Positions 40,056 through 49,723 of a stretch of 64,000 nucleotides of DNA are shown piece by piece. Position 1 is the first letter of the stretch; the number at the start of each line of letters is the position of its first letter. The stretch covers positions 128,032-192,031 of the forward strand of contig CAUYUJ010014259.1 of NCBI GenBank assembly GCA_963575745.1. The letters run 5' to 3'. A program made the position numbers and the translations under genes. This stretch comes from Prorocentrum cordatum (taxonomy: Eukaryota; Sar; Dinophyceae; Prorocentrales; Prorocentraceae). A model generated the notes under the pieces. It ran no database searches, had not been told where the DNA came from, and saw nothing but the letters and a program-made list of their open reading frames with translations.

Positions 40056-40079
40056 GAGGAGTAGGAGGACCCATTTGGC

Positions 40080-40190
40080 CTTCCCCTGCCCCCCCTCGGG
40101 CGCGCGCGAGGCCCCCCGACGAGCCCGCGCGCCCCCCGAACGGGGACCGGCACGGACAGCCCAGGCCGGCCGACGCGCGCGTCTCTTCTC
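40080..40190 (+). other. GC-rich island, possible exon
   Basis: Bounded by a GGA array and by a family C element preceded by CTTCTCAG. Open frames are Pro/Arg-rich; no homology. Confidence 0.2.
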
Positions 40191-40193
40191 AGG

Positions 40194-40347
40194 AGGGGAA
40201 AAAACACACACAGACACAATTAATCGTCGACTCCCAGGAAGATATGGGAAAATATGGGAAGTGGAGGGGAAGACAAAAACCCAGAAAATATGGTAAAGTA
40301 TGGGGCATCTTTTTATTTGTGTGTATTTATTTGTGTGTTTGTGGGCC
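40194..40347. mobile_element. Family C element, copy 5
   Basis: GGGGAAAAAACACACACAGAC, ATATGGGAAGTGGAGGGGAA and TTATTTGTGTGTTTGTGGGC. Confidence 0.82.
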
Positions 40348-40483
40348 CCTTTATCCTCGCGCGCGCGTGGGGCATCGTTCGCCGCTTTTGCCCCTCGCGC
40401 GGGAGGCCTCGCGGAGCTGGCGGGGCCTCTCGTGCTCAGAGGGGAGCGAGGTCTTCCGCGAACGTCTGGTCCGAACGCATTCG

Positions 40484-40525
40484 TGAGAGGAGGAGGAGGA
40501 GGAGGAGGAGGAGGAGGAGGAGGAA
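40484..40525. repeat. (GGA)n microsatellite
   Basis: Fourteen GGA triplets. Confidence 0.94.
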
Positions 40526-40675
40526 AAGGTAGTTGCCGATGCCGCTGCTTGTCCCTCGCTTCCGTTTTTGGGGGCCTCCAAGGAGGCCCTCGTCGCCACG
40601 GCTGGACTCGTGTCGAACATCTGCTCATGACGCACCCTTGGAGAGGCACGGGGAGCAGCTGTATCGGCATCCGTT
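40526..40675. mobile_element. Family G TIR element, copy 5
   Basis: GTAGTTGCCGATGCCGCTGC and, inverted, GCAGCTGTATCGGCATCC. The core is GGCCTCCAAGGAGGCCCTCG then TCGCCACGGCTGGACTCG. Confidence 0.75.
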
Positions 40676-40926
40676 TGCTCCCCAGGTGCAGTCAGAGGGG
40701 GTCGCCTGGGGATCCCTCCTCCATTCTGAGCAAGCCTCCGCGGACATGGAGGGCATCGCCAACCCCTGCCCCAACAACAAAGTAACATCCATGGGCGCAG
40801 CGACGCCGACAGCCGCCTGTCCTCCGGGGCGGCCTGCAGAGAGCGCGCGGCGATGGATGAAACGGCAGCGGTTGCAGCACTACTTCGGGGGAAGATTTAT
40901 AACCACCGCCCCGCGCGCGCGCGTAC

Positions 40927-41160
40927 CTTGTGTCAGATCAGCTGTTGTTCGACGGGGTGGTGTGCAAGAATTGCGTCCCCAGGAGATTTGTACACAACCC
41001 CCTTTCCACCGTCTCGTGCCAGATCCGCTTGTTTGTGGGGGGTGATGTACAAGAGTCGCGTTTCCACAAATACCGTACCGCTGCCGCCAATGCTGATGCT
41101 GTCAGAACCTGCTCCTTTGGGGGCCAGGGTCTGCACATGAGCGTCTTCGATCCCTCGTCC
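40927..41160 (+). other. Possible exon, protein-like open frame
   Basis: A frame with normal composition reads SDQLLFDGVVCKNCVPRRFV, then SCQIRLFVGGDVQESRFHKY and ends in a TCC array. It contains a CxxC pair (KNC), but one pair is not enough to name a domain. Confidence 0.25.
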
Positions 41161-41460
41161 TCCTCCCCTCCTCCCTCCCTCTCCCTCCCTCCCTCCCTCG
41201 TCCCCTCCCCCTCTCCCTCCCTCCCTCCCCCTCCCTTCCTTTCTCCCTCCCCCCCTCCTCCCTCCCCGACGGGCTCTCGTAGGGACGCCCCTCCTGGGGC
41301 GACAGACCGGCGCCTCGCCTCGCCTCGCCTCCCTTCTCCTCCTGATCCTCCTCCTCCTCCTCCTCCTCCTCCTCCTCCTCCTCCTCCTCATCCTCCTCCT
41401 CCTCCTCCTCCTCTTGCTCCTTCTTCTTCTCCTTCTCCTACTCCTCCTCCTCCTCCTGGG
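41155..41460. repeat. CTC/TCC microsatellite and C-rich tract
   Basis: CTCCCTCCCT repeats to about 41265, a short complex break, then CTC triplets from 41335. Confidence 0.93.
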
Positions 41461-41852
41461 CGCTGGACGCTGGTGGCATCGGATTTACTTGTGCTTCTCC
41501 AGCGGACGCCGACCGTGCCAGCCGTCGGATTGGGCTCATGCCTCAACGCCCTCGCCCTTGTGAGCTAGGAACGCCCCAGTCCTGGAGAGCCCGCTACTCT
41601 GGGACAACCTCCCTCCACCCTGGTACCCAGACCCCTCGCGTCGTGAACACATCACGACGGATGGTTCTTGACTGTTTTCGGCCTCCGCCGAGCCCCGGGA
41701 TCGTCAAAACTAATCCAGGATAAAAAAAAAGCCCCGGGGAAGTGATCGAGATCTTTGCGGGTCGACGTCACGAAAAAGTCACGACGCCAGTGTTCTCGGT
41801 TTGCGGACGGAGGCCTCGTGAGGAAGAGGGGGGTGGAGGAGGGAAGGTCGGC

Positions 41853-42018
41853 CACGCGCAGATGGGGGTATGGATGGGGGAGGGGGGAAGGCTCCTTAGA
41901 AGCACCCCTGCTTCTTAGAAGGCGCGGGCCTCATCTGTAGATGTAAGGCGGGTGCCTTCTAAGGAGCAGCCTCATTCTAAGAAGCTTTCCCCTCTCCCCC
42001 TACCCCCCTATGCGCGGC
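41853..42018. mobile_element. Family N TIR element, copy 2
   Basis: CACGCGCAGATGGGGGTATG to TACCCCCCTATGCGCGGCC. The interior has CTTAGAAGCACCCCTGCTTC and its inverse. Confidence 0.78.
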
Positions 42019-42227
42019 CAGGAAGGAGAGGGGACGAGGAGGACTTGCCAGAGGGGGCGAAGAAAGACAAAGACAGAAAGAGAGAGAGAGAGAGAGGGAG
42101 AGATTTCAGGGGGCATGGGAGAGGAGGCGGCAGGCTCGAGGAAGAGGAAAAGGGAGGCTCCCGAAAGAGGAGGAGGAGACGGAGGAGGTGTGTTCTTGAA
42201 CGCTCTCGCGTCTGTCCAGGCCCTCGA

Positions 42228-42392
42228 AAGGAGGGGAAACACACACACACATAGACACAACTAATCGTCGACTTCCATGATAAATTGGAACATACGTATG
42301 CCGAGTGGGGGGGAAGACATAACATCAGAAAATTCACAAGTGGGAATCCCAGGATTCGTATTTATTGTGCGTCCCTGGGCCCCTTCCCCTCG
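42228..42392. mobile_element. Family C element, copy 6
   Basis: GGGGAAACACACACACACAT, GAGTGGGGGGGAAGACATAA and TTTATTGTGCGTCCCTGGGC. Confidence 0.75.
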
Positions 42393-42556
42393 GAGGTCCC
42401 GGGAGACCCTCGAGGGAGGATGACGGAAGGAGAATCGTTTGCACCAGCGCTGGGTCCTCCTCCCTGGGGCGTAGGGTGGGGCGGCGCCGGAGACCCCGCC
42501 AGGAAGGCCCACGCGCCGGTCCAAGAGGTCTGCGCGGAGCTCCGAAACCGTCGTCG

Positions 42557-42727
42557 GGAATCCGAACCCGAGTTACCCCGGGCCCGAGTTGCCCCGGATA
42601 ACTCGGGCGTCCAGAGCCCCACATCATCAGGCGTAACTCATGTCAGGGCTAACTCGGGTTCTTTTTTCGGGAATCCAAGCCCGAGTTACCCCGGACCCGA
42701 GTTACTCCGGATAACTCGGGCGCCCAA
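42557..42727. repeat. Direct repeat carrying CCCGAGTTA palindromes
   Basis: GGGAATCC.A.CCCGAGTTACC then CGGATAACTCGGGCG occurs at 42557-42612 and again at 42670-42727. Within each copy CCCGAGTT...AACTCGGG is an inverted repeat. Confidence 0.85.
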
Positions 42728-42729
42728 TC

Positions 42730-43228
42730 AAGAGTCGACGATGGCAGTGTTGTGGCGCGGACCTCCCAAAGTCTATCGTCGTCGTCGTCGTCGACCTTCG
42801 AGGGTCGATGATCGTGGACGTTGTGGCCCTGCTGCCGTTCCTGCTGCTTCTCTTGGGCCTCCATCGGGCCTCCCAGGGGCCCGCTGCCAGCCCCTGGCGG
42901 CCTGTGGGGACCCCCAGCGTCGAGGATCGCACGGTTCAGGCGGTGAGTTGGTAATCATACAGAACGATCACACGTTCGCCAGTATGACAAATGGTCGTCG
43001 CAGAACATCGCGTGGCTGCTTTCGTGTGACTACCAGTTGTCTTGACAAGCTTGTTATTTGTCTATGGTAGCCGAGTGTCACAACAGACGGTCAGGTTCCA
43101 TATGGCACTTTTTAATGGTGGCAAGTTGTTTATGACTACCCGCTTTTTGATGAACGTCAGGGGCTCCAGATCGCCTCGCGTCGAGAAAAAAACACGACGG
43201 CTGTCGACGAATAACACATTTCATAAGC
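42730..43228. other. No gene recognised
   Basis: Short (GTC)n at 42777-42795, otherwise unremarkable with small ORFs. Confidence 0.3.
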
Positions 43229-43231
43229 ATG

Positions 43232-43375
43232 ATTTCTCTGAGGTCCGCGCGGATTTCTTGGATCGGCGCTGGTGCCCCTTGCCGGCGCCTCCAGTGCCGC
43301 CCCTTGGCGCGCTGCGCGCGAGAGGGAGGGGGGTCAAGCGCCGATCAAAGACGTCCGCGCGGACCTCCGTGAAAT
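43232..43375. mobile_element. Family B fold-back element, copy 3
   Basis: ATTTCTCTGAGGTCCGCGCGG at the left and CCGCGCGGACCTCCGTGAAAT at the right. The interior includes GGATCGGCGCTGG and GCGCCGATCAAAG. Confidence 0.88.
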
Positions 43376-43559
43376 TAGGGTTATGCAGTTATGTGTTCCT
43401 CTACTCGCGTAGTAAGCCATCACGCGGGCAGGTTGTTTCTGTGATTACTCTCTGGCGCCATGGGGGCCCGGGACTTTGAAAACGCGGCGCAGGGCGAAAA
43501 GCCAGGCCTCGGGCAATGGGTCGTGACCTCCGGGTGTCTACGTTGTGAGCATCAGTCAC

Positions 43560-43730
43560 GGGCAGAGTGGGGTTATGGGGAGGGAGAACGGCTTCTGAGG
43601 AGGGGGCTGCCTCTTAGAAGGCGCGGGCCTTACCTTTTTGATGCAGGGCCGGCGCCTTCTGAGAAGCAGCCTCCCTCTGAGCTCTAAGAAGCCTTCCCCC
43701 TCCCCCCCACCCCCCCTCTGCGCGCCGCCA
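43560..43730. mobile_element. Family N TIR element, copy 3
   Basis: GGGGTTATGGGGAGGGAGAA at the left with GCCTCTTAGAAGGCGCGGGCC; GCGCCTTCTGAGAAGC and CACCCCCCCTCTGCGCGCC at the right. Confidence 0.72.
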
Positions 43731-44010
43731 GCACGCCGTGAAGCAAATCTACTATCTGCGCCGTTGGGGGTCCGGGGGCCGCGCCGCCATGATAGGAGTC
43801 AGCCGCGCGCCGCACACCTCCCCAACTCGCCGGGGGCGATGTGGCGGGCGAGCGGCCAGGGCAGGGGCGGGCACTGCGCGCGTGCCTCCTGGAGCCTATC
43901 GCTGGAGGCGAGGGCCAGCGGCGCCCCGGAATACAGGTGTTGCTCCCCCCCCTTGGCTCTTCGCCCCTGCAGTCGAAACCGATGAGAAGGATGGGTAACT
44001 CGGGGGAGAA

Positions 44011-44158
44011 AAAGATACGGATACGTGTTGTCCCCCTTCGTTTTCGGCCTTTCCTGGTCCTCCTGGGGAATCCTCGTTGTCACCGCTGGATTCGCCTCGA
44101 AATTCTGGTCAGAACGCACCCCAAGAGAGGTCCGTGGACAACACGTATCCGTATCTTT
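44011..44158. mobile_element. Family G TIR element, copy 6 (perfect 23-bp TIRs)
   Basis: AAAGATACGGATACGTGTTG at the left has an exact inverse at the right end (44136-44158). The core CGCTGGATTCGCCTCGAAAT and TCTGGTCAGAACGCACCCCA is the best-preserved family G interior in the window. 148 bp. Confidence 0.95.
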
Positions 44159-44159
44159 C

Positions 44160-44744
44160 CGCCCCCCAAGGTAACCTTCCCAAGGGTACCCTGGCATCCG
44201 TGCCTCCTGGGTCCATCCCTCAGAACCCCCTTCGATGGCCAGCCCCGCTCGAAGAGCCTCGATGGGGGCGTCCAAGGGGCTCGCCTCCTCAGCGCGCATC
44301 CTCACTACATGAGTTTTGGCTGCGCTGCTCCCCCCCCCCCTCGGGGTGCCTCCTGGCGAGGGTGACGTGCATGCGCAAGCTGTCGGGCACGCCCTGTCAG
44401 TCCACAGCGTCGGCGACGACGGGCCGAGGGGTTGCTCGAAGTGTCTCACGGCGCTCGGCTGCCGCCGCGGTCGGCGCCAGTCTTCCTGCCCGTGCACCTC
44501 TGACGTGCACGGCGTCTTATTCTCCCCCCAACTAGGCTGTTCGCTCCGTTCGTCGCCTCCGACCTTGACCTGGGGGAGGGGCTCTGCACCCCGGGTCGCC
44601 CTCAGGGGCGCTCCGCGGCTCGGGCCGCGGAGGTGTCCCTCTCCGGGCGGGGGCGCCAGGGGCATCGGGCTGCCTCCTCTGCAGACTGTCGGACCTTGGG
44701 TGGTGGGCTGATTCTCCACCACTGCCATGGGTACGCGAGGGAAA
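44160..44744. other. No gene recognised
   Basis: GC-rich, open on both strands in places. A minus-strand ORF of 446 codons is mostly low complexity. No domain seen. Confidence 0.3.
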
Positions 44745-44905
44745 AGGAGGTGGAGGAGGAGGTGGAGGTGGAGGTGGAGGTGGAGGAGGAGGAGGAGGAG
44801 GAGGAGGAGGAGGAGGAGGAGGAGGAGGAGCAGGAGGAGGAGGAGGAGGAGGGAGGAGGAGAGGAGGAGGAGGAGGAGGAGGAGGAGGAGGAGGAGGAGG
44901 ACCTC
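44745..44905. repeat. GGAGGT/GGA microsatellite
   Basis: GGTGGA units at the left followed by GGA triplets. Confidence 0.95.
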
Positions 44906-45056
44906 CCCAGCCTCTATCCCCCCCCCCGTCCTGCCTATTGGCAGCGGTGGTGGAGAATTGGCCCCTCGCCGGAGCCAGCGGGGGGCCCGCGGTGGCCTAT
45001 AGCAGGTGGGGCGAGGTCCGAGGTGTTTCGGGCTCGAGGAGGCATGTCCCCTTCCT

Positions 45057-45115
45057 TTTCCCTCCTCCTCCTCCTGCTGCTCCTCCTCCTCCTCCTCCTC
45101 CTCCACCTCCTCCAA
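45057..45115. repeat. CTC microsatellite
   Basis: CTCCTCCTC with a TGCTGC break, close to the GGA tract but with the opposite strand bias. Confidence 0.92.
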
Positions 45116-45129
45116 GGCAGTTTCTGTTG

Positions 45130-45321
45130 CGGGCGGCAAAGAGGGGGGTGATGACTAGGGGGGGGGGATATCATGGCGGGGGCCATGGTATCTCCCCAGA
45201 ATTCATGGCGCCCCTTCTCATTTCATTACGTCCCAGGCCCCCCCGCTGGGCCGCGCACATGCCGCCGGTCATGATTTGCACCCCCCCCCCTCTTGGACAC
45301 CCCCCGCTTGGCCGCTCCCGA
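45130..45321. mobile_element. Family F TIR element, copy 3
   Basis: GGGCGGCAAAGAGGGGGGTG and, inverted, CCCCGCTTGGCCGCTCCCGA. The interior has CATGGCGGGGGCCATGG and GCCGGTCATGATTTG. Confidence 0.9.
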
Positions 45322-45559
45322 TGTTTGGGCCCGGGACTGTCGAAAATGGATCAAGGGTGGACAATTGCACCAGATGGACCCCAGACCGATTTTGAATGGA
45401 TTTGGCTTCATTTCCAGTTGCAGATTGTCTCGGGGCCCATCCGTCTCGGACCCCCGAGCCGCTTCCAAGTCGTACCAGGCGTTCGCGTATTCTTCTCGGC
45501 CGCTCGGATTGCGTCCACCACTCAAGCCGTTTGTGGTTCAAGCCGTTGAGGCCCTGTTC

Positions 45560-45595
45560 GTTTTTCGCTCCAGCGTCCACCGGACGTACGTACAG
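45560..45595 (+). promoter_or_regulatory. Candidate trans-splice acceptor of the CDPK gene
   Basis: TCGTTTTTCGCTCCAG (AG at 45572-45573) and a second AG at 45594-45595 lie 10-35 nt before the start codon. The first has the better pyrimidine tract. Confidence 0.4.
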
Positions 45596-45606
45596 AGGAA
45601 GCGGCG

Positions 45607-45748
45607 ATGGGCGCGTGTGGCTGCGTCTGCAACTCCAGCCTCACGGAGCAGAAGGCAGTCAAGGGGCGCGGCCACGGAACCAGCACCGTCGAGAAGCACC
45701 ACCAGATCAACATCAAGCACCTCAGCGTCCACAAGTTTTACGACCTAG
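45607..45748 (+). CDS. CDPK: Calcium-dependent protein kinase (CDPK), exon 1
   Basis: Encodes residues 1-47 and the first base of codon 48. The N-terminus MGACGCVCNSS is a classical dual-lipidation signal: Gly2 for myristate, with Cys4, Cys6 and Cys8 available for palmitate. This suggests membrane attachment. The exon ends KHLSVHKFYDLG, the strand that leads into the glycine loop of CDPK kinases. The donor is canonical: CTAG|GTCGAA. Joining to 46679 gives FYDLGDKIGQGSYG without a frame break, which fixes both start and splice site. The whole gene, 45607-50070, encodes 486 residues, close to the usual CDPK length. Confidence 0.9.
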
Positions 45749-45781
45749 GTCGAAGAACACAACATTGCATAAACATAATCC

Positions 45782-45937
45782 AGTGGAGGAAAAGGTACCC
45801 ATACCATACCGCTACCCTTGCCTCGTTTTCTTCGTTTTGGCCCTCCTGGGAGGCCCTTGTCGCTACCGCTGGATTCGCCTCGAAATTCTTGTCAGAACGC
45901 ACCTTGGGAGAGGTCTGGGTAGTAGCGGTATCGGTGC
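45782..45937. mobile_element. Family G TIR element, copy 7, in CDPK intron 1
   Basis: CATACCATACCGCTACCCTT and, inverted, GGTAGTAGCGGTATCGGTG. The core TGGATTCGCCTCGAAATTCT and TCAGAACGCACC is nearly identical to copy 6. Confidence 0.88.
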
Positions 45938-45946
45938 CTGTTGTCA

Positions 45947-46110
45947 CCACCCACCAAAACACCCCAACCCAACCCGAAGGCTCAGACTTACCCTCGATTT
46001 CCAGTGGGGGGGGGGTCGGGGAACATCGAAAAAACACATGTGGATCCCTTACCCCCCCCCCCAACCCGAAATTCGGGTCTTCGGGTTGGGTTGGGGTGGT
46101 CTGGTAGGTA
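45947..46110. mobile_element. Family A TIR element, copy 3, in CDPK intron 1
   Basis: CCACCCACCAAAACACCCCA to TTGGGGTGGTCTGGTAGGTA. It abuts a family L element at its right end. Confidence 0.9.
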
Positions 46111-46114
46111 ATGG

Positions 46115-46312
46115 AGGATGACGATTAATAAATGACCAGGGGTCGTGTTCACGCGGCGGCGCCCAGGATGACGATTAGAAAAAACCGGCTGCAGGCTGGA
46201 AAACTATTTTCTTTAATCGTTCTCCGCCAGTGAGAAAAACTGCAGAAATAACAGAAAACTATTTTGTTTAATCGTTCCCCCTTCATTTTTTATTAATCGT
46301 CATCCCGCATTA
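46115..46312. mobile_element. Family L TIR element, copy 2, in CDPK intron 1
   Basis: GGATGACGATTAATAAATGA and, inverted, TTATTAATCGTCATCC. Interior TCTTTAATCGTTCTCCGCCA as in copy 1. Confidence 0.85.
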
Positions 46313-46344
46313 GTCATGTTGGTTTCCCCCCATCACCTTTCGGC

Positions 46345-46475
46345 GCTCCGCGCGGACTCCCAGGATCTGCGCGGGAGCCTCCTCGCGGCGCTTCCGGCGC
46401 CGCCCCCGGGCGCGCCCCGCGCGCCAGGGAGGAGGGGTTCAGCACAGTTCCAAGGCATGCGCGCGGACCGTCATA
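46345..46475. mobile_element. Family B-related element, copy 5, in CDPK intron 1
   Basis: CCGCGCGGACTCCCAGGATC at the left and GGCATGCGCGCGGACCG at the right, GC-rich interior with GCGCTTCCGGCGCCGCC. Confidence 0.6.
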
Positions 46476-46678
46476 CACCTCAGGCGATGCTTAAGAAAAC
46501 ATAAGTTTTCGGCCAGAGTCTCGATTATTCTTAACGTTTCAATGTAAATCTTAAGATTTTAATAGACATGTTGGGTTTGTATTACAGTTCTGAGACTATG
46601 AATTTCTCAACCCATGATTTCTTAAGCATTTCGCAGGGTGTAAGATAGTGTTTATGCTCTTGTTTCTTTCTCCACCAG

Positions 46679-47520
46679 GGGATAAGATCGGCCAGGGATC
46701 GTATGGAACAGTGTACCGCGCGACTCAGCGAGCTTCCGGAAAGGAGTGCGCTGTGAAGTGCCTCCAGACCCGTTTCAAAACGCAGTCCAGGCGCTGCAAT
46801 CGAGAGGTCGCAGTCATGAGATCGATTGACCATCCCAATGTTGTAAAGTTGATGGAGTCGTTCCAGGATCGTAGATGTACATATTTAGTGGTGGAATTGT
46901 GCAAGGGTGGGCAGCTACTGTCACACTGCATGACCGAGGGTAAGCCATTCTCAGAGCAGAAAACGGCCCTGGTGCTCCAGCAGATTCTGCGAGGCACGCT
47001 CTATCTGCACACGCACTCAATTGTCCACAGAGACCTGAAGCCAGATAACCTACTCTTTTCGAGCGACGCGCCTGCGTCCGACAACGCGGTGAAGATTATC
47101 GATTTCGGCCTCGCTCGCAAGTTTGCAGTCGGTGATAAGCTGAAGACGATGGTGGGGTCACCCGTCTACGTGGCGCCCGAAGTGCTGAATGGGAAGGGCT
47201 ACGACTCGAAAGTTGACATATGGAGTCTGGGTGCAACGGCCTACGTGCTCGCGTGCGGGCACCTGCCGTTTCGGGGCCACACTACGCAGAGCGTGCTCGA
47301 CAAAGTCGCGGAGGGGCGCGTCTCGTTCTGGCCCCCGCACTGGAAAAAGGCCTCTGCGCAGACCAAGCTGTTCGTGTCGAGCCTGCTCTGCAGGGACCCC
47401 GAGAGCAGGCCGACGGCGGCGCAGGCCCTCTCGCACGCGTGGCTGGCGTCCCAGGCCAGCCCGGAAGCGGCCAGCCTCCCTTGCGGCGTCGTGGCGAATT
47501 TGCGCAAGTTCGGGTCGCAG
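46679..47520 (+). CDS. CDPK: CDPK exon 2, protein kinase domain and start of the junction
   Basis: Encodes residues 48-328. The serine/threonine kinase landmarks are all present: glycine loop GQGSYGTVY (52-60), AVK with Lys74, alpha-C Glu90, catalytic loop HRDLKPDN (Asp166), DFG (Asp189), PVYVAPEVL, DIWSLG and RPTAAQALSHAWL. The exon ends LRKFGSQ, the start of the autoinhibitory junction. The enzyme should phosphorylate Ser/Thr when calcium releases the junction from the active site. The 3' border is inferred: AG|GACGCATTCT here and AG|GACGCGTTCT at the next exon are near-identical, so the splice point can slide. A GA donor at 47521 restores the consensus FFKAVLHIVA. Downstream of that point the genomic frame soon reaches a stop. 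Confidence 0.93.
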
Positions 47521-48224
47521 GACGCATTCTCGAGGGCTAGGTTGTAATTCCTGGGAGGTCAACTTCAGCATCGGCGCTGGTATACCCGTGGTCGAAAGAA
47601 CGGCCGAATCCGGCACAGTCACGCTCAGCTTGGCTTGATCCAGAGCGATCTGGCTCCATCCCGCTTGACTCCGCGCTTCATCTTGCATTAGCTGGCTTAG
47701 TGGCCCTTCGATCGGGCTTGGTCACTCTCAAATCGTTCTTGCGAAGGCTTCCCCGAAGTTGTCTCTTATCGAAGGCTTCCGGGAAGTTGCCTCCTCCCAG
47801 AAGTTGCCTGGACACCGAGAGGTCTAGACCACTTCCCCAGGGCGGGTTTCTCATCCCGAGCCATTGTTTGATACTCCCCCGGCCCGGCGAGGGCCCCCAG
47901 AGGCCGAACATCGAGCAACACCTCCGCGTTGATTCTTTCCAAACGTTGGCCTCGGGCCGACCCCCTGCGTTTAGCATGTCTCTTGAGGGCTGGAAAGGGG
48001 TTTTAATGCAGAGGGTCAGCGCAACCTCGTGTTGTATATTCGGGTGACGTTCTGTGTCCCACGTCACCGCTATCCGCGTCGAATCCGAGTCGCACCCACG
48101 TCGAAACCCACGTCGAATCCGTGCCGAATCCATATCGAATCCGCATCGAATCCGCGTCGAGCATACGTCGGACACCAGAAAATGACTGCCATTCACATGG
48201 CCGTCGAGTTTGCCTCCTCTGAAG
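47521..48224 (+). other. CDPK intron 2, probable GA-AG
   Basis: 704 bp bounded by AGGACGC(A/G)TTCT on both sides. A GC-AG alternative (GCTAGG...TTTAAG) would give the same length and SR instead of FK in the protein. Contains degenerate GAAGGCTTCC.GAAGTTG repeats near 47745-47810 and a minisatellite at 48080-48165. Confidence 0.7.
48080..48165. repeat. Minisatellite CGTCGAATCCG in CDPK intron 2
   Basis: Degenerate CGAATCCGCATCGAATCCG units. They are similar in design to 25380-25600 in the reverse sense. Confidence 0.8.
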
Positions 48225-48395
48225 GACGCGTTCTTTAAGGCGGTGCTCCACATCGTCGCTGGCCTACTCGACGACGCCGAGGTGGGTGCCCTCCGAAGCG
48301 CGTTCGTGGCGCTGGACGCGGACGGGGACGGGCGGCTGTCGCCACGCGAGCTGCGGGAGGGCATCCGGCTGAGCGGCTTCGAGCTCTCGGAGGAG
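48225..48395 (+). CDS. CDPK: CDPK exon 3, junction and EF-hand 1
   Basis: Encodes residues 329-385. The junction DAFFKAVLHIVAGLL is followed by the first EF-hand loop DADGDGRLSPRE (359-370), with Asp at 1, 3 and 5 and Glu at 12, so calcium binding is expected. From the junction Phe325 to Asp359 there are 34 residues, the usual spacing. The 3' border is set at GAG|GAGATC because joining to 49638 then places EF-hand 2 exactly 36 residues after EF-hand 1, as in canonical CDPKs. Confidence 0.88.
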
Positions 48396-48408
48396 GAGAT
48401 CAGAGGAA

Positions 48409-48525
48409 GAATCTGTACCGATACCGCTACCCTCGCCTCGTTTTGGCTTTTGTGGGCCTCCCACTGCTGGATTCGCGTCGAAATTCTGGTCAGACCGCCC
48501 CCTGGGAGAGGTCAGGGGTGTAGCA
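48409..48525. mobile_element. Family G element, copy 8, in CDPK intron 3
   Basis: TGTACCGATACCGCTACCCT at the left, GATTCGCGTCGAAATTCTGG and TCAGACCGCCCCCTGGGAG in the core, right end reduced to GTGTAGCAGC. Confidence 0.8.
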
Positions 48526-48879
48526 GCATGCTCACGTCGTGGCCACGACGGACGGTTTTGTGAAGTTTTCGGCTTGCGGGGGCCCTCGCCGGCCCTGGGA
48601 CCTTTCAGAGAACGATTCAACGGCCCTGGGGACCTCGTAGAACCTGGGATTCGACATTGCCAAACAATTGCAGCATCGCAAAAAATCACGACCGGAGCCC
48701 TGGACCCCAGATTCAGGCGTCATGTTCGAGCCTGATCGATCTTTGAGGGTCCCCGGGCCCAGCTTGGAGCGAAAACGCCCATTGCGAACAAGTTGCAACG
48801 CCAGGATCCCAGGGTAGAAAAACCATCGCGTGCATGGGAACGGTAATTTCGAGTAGCAAGCATCATCTCTCATGCAGAG

Positions 48880-48966
48880 GCCCGCCCAGAGTTCTTGGAG
48901 CCGCGCTGGGCGCTCCAGGGAGGGGGCGCAGCGCCGATCCAAGAAAATCCGCGAGGACGTCCGAAC
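48880..48966. mobile_element. Family B-related fragment in CDPK intron 3
   Basis: GCGCAGCGCCGATCCAAG then AAATCCGCGAGGACGTCCG matches the right arm of family B. The left arm, CCGCCCAGAGTTCTTGGAGC, is diverged. Confidence 0.55.
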
Positions 48967-49005
48967 ACATATGTTTACGGATGCTTTCGTTGTTTCTACA
49001 GTTTC

Positions 49006-49198
49006 GGCGGCGAGCGAGGGGGTGAAGTGAGAAGGAGAAGGCCTTCCCAGAAGGCGGCGGGACTTCTCAGAAGCCCCCGCGCCTTCTGAGAAGTTTTCTG
49101 TGTCTACGGGGAGGGCTTAGACAATTGCTCAGAAGGCCAGGGAACTTCGCGAGCCTTCTCAAAAGGCCCGCCCCTCCTCACTTCCCCGCCGGGCGCAC
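49006..49198. mobile_element. Family I TIR element, copy 4, in CDPK intron 3
   Basis: CGGCGGCGAGCGAGGGGGTG to CTTCCCCGCCGGGCGCACCG, with paired CTTCTCAGAAG motifs. Confidence 0.85.
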
Positions 49199-49439
49199 CG
49201 CCTACCGTTGGCTTTCGGGAGGGCTCCTCGTCGCCACGGCTGGCCGCAGCTCGGACAACTTGTACGTTTGGGCCCTGGCAGGGATCCCGGCAGTCGAGAC
49301 AGCGGTGGTTGGCCTTCGGGGGACACCCTCGTCGCCACGGCTGGACGCAGCTGGGGCAATGGATTCTTTTTGGACTCTCGAAGGGGTCCGGGGATCGATT
49401 CTGAGCTGCCGTTGTGTCCTACCCTTCGCCGACGTTGTT

Positions 49440-49633
49440 GTTTGCGGTTCAGTCGGTTCGGCTGCGTCGCAGTAGGTTGCGTTCGGTCGGCTCGGTTCGG
49501 TTATCATGAATGTCGTTGCCGCGTCGCTGTGCCCTTCTAGGATTCTTGCGGCCTGTCGATTTCGGTCTGTTTCGGTTTCGTTGTCGGTTCGATCGGTGTT
49601 CAGTTTTGTTGTCGCCGTGCACGGCACGGCCAT
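49440..49633. repeat. Dispersed repeat with CGGTTCGGCTGCGTCGCAGT, copy 2
   Basis: Counterpart of 27440-27632. It lies immediately before the exon 4 acceptor. Confidence 0.75.
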
Positions 49634-49637
49634 GTAG

Positions 49638-49723
49638 GAGCTTCGAAAGACCTTGGAGGGCATGGACGTCAACGGCAACGGCGCCGTCGAGTACACGGAG
49701 TTCTTGGCCGCCGCCGTCGACAG
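49638..49723 (+). CDS. CDPK: CDPK exon 4, EF-hand 2
   Basis: Starts after CATGTAG and encodes residues 386-413 plus two bases. ELRKTLEGM leads into the second EF-hand loop DVNGNGAVEYTE (395-406), with Asp1, Asn3, Asn5 and Glu12, consistent with calcium binding, then FLAAAVD. The 3' border AG|GAGCTC (GA donor) gives EF-hand 3 exactly 36 residues after EF-hand 2. The nearby GT (GG|GTAGG) would also keep the frame but inserts three residues, so it is less likely. Confidence 0.86.

Larger units (their letters stand above)
45749..46678 (+). other. CDPK intron 1 (GT-AG), filled with elements G7, A3, L2 and B5
   Basis: 930 bp. It ends in a strong pyrimidine tract, TTGTTTCTTTCTCCACCAG. From left to right it holds a family G element, a family A element, a family L element and a family B-like element, then about 190 bp of AT-richer unassigned sequence. 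Confidence 0.85.
48396..49637 (+). other. CDPK intron 3 (GA-AG), repeat-filled
   Basis: 1242 bp. Begins GAGATCAGAGG and ends CATGTAG. Contains a family G element directly after the donor, a family B-like piece, a family I element, and a repeat shared with 27440-27632 directly before the acceptor. Confidence 0.8.

Noticed and set aside
43799-45139. 446-codon minus-strand ORF
   Set aside because: It crosses a GGA/CTC array and a family G element; no segment is recognisably conserved.
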